Below, in pieces: positions 36,550 through 37,072 of a DNA stretch of 37,072 nt (position 1 is the stretch's first letter; each line of letters opens with the position of its first letter). A program made the translations under genes and the position numbers. Below the pieces are notes generated by a model. The model searched no databases, had not been told where the DNA came from, and was given only the letters and a program-made list of their open reading frames with translations. The stretch comes from Anaerolineae bacterium (GTDB taxonomy: Bacteria > Chloroflexota > Anaerolineae > Epilineales > JAHCIE01): the NCBI GenBank assembly GCA_026129165.1, contig JAHCIP010000018.1, positions 1-37,072 of the forward strand, read 5' to 3'.

Positions 36550-37072
36550 TTAGAAAAGCGCAAGTTGCGCGGGGGGCGGGGTCGAACGGGATGCGTTCGG
36601 TCGGCTCTTGGTGGGATTGGCGGCGAGACCATGCCGTTTGAGCCACTCGTTGAAGTCGAGGACGGTGGGTTCCTGGGGGGCGGGTGGCGTTGCCTCGACC
36701 GGGGGGGCTGGGAGGACCTGGAGGACTGGCGCAGGCTCTGGCTCGGCGGGCAGGACGTCGCCAATGGTCACGCGGCTGGCCTGCTCCGCGCTGTGGGTGG
36801 CCGCGAACAACTGCTTGAGCGTGTCGGGGGTGGCCTCTGCCGCGTGGCTCATGCGCTGCGCGAGTTGCATGAACAGGTCGTCGCCGTCGTCGGACAGGGC
36901 CGCCAGGCCGTCGTCGCCGAGGATGCCCTCGACCATGAGCGAGGCTTTCATCTTCTTGGCGACCAGGGCCAGGGCTTCGGCCTGGAGCGTGTTGGCGTAG
37001 ACGAGGAAGTGGACTTCGACCGGGTGACGCTGGCCGATACGCCAGCTGCGGCGGGACGACTGGCGCGTGACG
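36550..37072 (-). CDS. SNF2-family helicase, C-terminal end (partial)
   Basis: The gene runs in from the right edge; the last ~173 residues are visible. They begin with RQSSRRSWRIGQRHPVEVHFLVY, which is helicase motif VI of SNF2 proteins (Q-x-x-x-R-x-x-R-I-G-Q) and the strand after it. A helical brace region follows (NTLQAEALALVAKKMKASLMVEG), then a Pro/Glu-rich linker. The protein ends with a short NEWLKRHGLA segment and finally QLALF at the very C-terminus. QLxLF is the sliding-clamp (DnaN)-binding consensus. SNF2 ATPases move along double-stranded DNA to remodel bound proteins and occur in mobile-element and phage-defence loci. The first codons are missing, so the full domain layout is unknown. 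Confidence 0.85.
   Translation of the reverse strand, partial: VTRQSSRRSWRIGQRHPVEVHFLVYANTLQAEALALVAKKMKASLMVEGILGDDGLAALSDDGDDLFMQLAQRMSHAAEATPDTLKQLFAATHSAEQASRVTIGDVLPAEPEPAPVLQVLPAPPVEATPPAPQEPTVLDFNEWLKRHGLAANPTKSRPNASRSTPPPAQLALF

Noticed and set aside
36550..37072. Identification of the SNF2 gene as part of a DISARM defence system
   Set aside because: Only the last ~170 residues are visible, and no methylase, PLD nuclease or DUF1998 partner is seen next to it. The MrfA-like DUF1998-type helicase is 27 kb away.

Overview
The window is about 37 kb of GC-rich, gene-dense bacterial DNA. It is most likely from a member of the Chloroflexota (Anaerolineae-like). That placement is an inference from several traits: secreted proteins with Thr-Pro-Asn 'TPTNTP' tails, a DUF5667-type partner of an ECF sigma factor, dockerin- and cohesin-like surface modules, many starts without an obvious Shine-Dalgarno site, and heptanucleotide tandem repeats scattered through the region. 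No rRNA, tRNA or CRISPR array was recognised.

Layout. Bases 1-9832 hold the 3' end of a SIS-domain sugar isomerase gene, a Ski2-like helicase, a D-cysteine desulfhydrase/ACC-deaminase-like enzyme, an ECF sigma factor overlapping its membrane-anchored partner gene, a convergent HpcH/HpaI aldolase, and an MrfA/YprA-type DNA helicase that carries an HNH module. Bases 9829-11768 form a DNA-repair pair (MrfA helicase plus MrfB-like DEDDh exonuclease) split by a convergent MazEF toxin-antitoxin cassette. Bases 11756-14733 are a tight run: metallophosphoesterase, FAD-dependent reductase, amidoligase, zinc-ribbon membrane protein. Bases 14734-15027 carry two long stems that may be a small structured RNA with its terminator. 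Then come a DtxR/MntR regulator divergent from a DHA2 drug exporter, RqcH (ribosome rescue), and an aspartate-type aminotransferase.

Bases 20429-28950 are a cell-surface block on the minus strand: a 337-residue TPTNTP-tailed protein and a 2402-residue exoprotein. The large protein has an SdrD-B-like domain, a DUF11-like domain, two ~600-residue diverged repeats (the second interrupted by a PPC domain), a dockerin-like EF-hand pair and a C-terminal cohesin-like domain. Bases 29119-32470 hold a D-threonine-aldolase-like enzyme, a HEPN-like tail-anchored protein and a MATE exporter.

Bases ~32648-37072 look like the edge of an integrated mobile element: a ribbon-helix-helix regulator with a perfect consensus promoter, a tyrosine recombinase, two membrane proteins, an orphan YefM/Phd antitoxin, an XRE regulator, and the C-terminus of a SNF2-family helicase ending in a sliding-clamp-binding-like motif. 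Related ATAC-N(1-2)-GTAT inverted repeats sit in three control regions of this block and suggest a common regulator.

The pattern that recurs most across the window is a period-7 repeat (consensus about YTCCCTA). It occurs in spacers, abuts a start codon, supplies stop codons, forms a 24-bp terminator hairpin, and lies inside at least four coding sequences.
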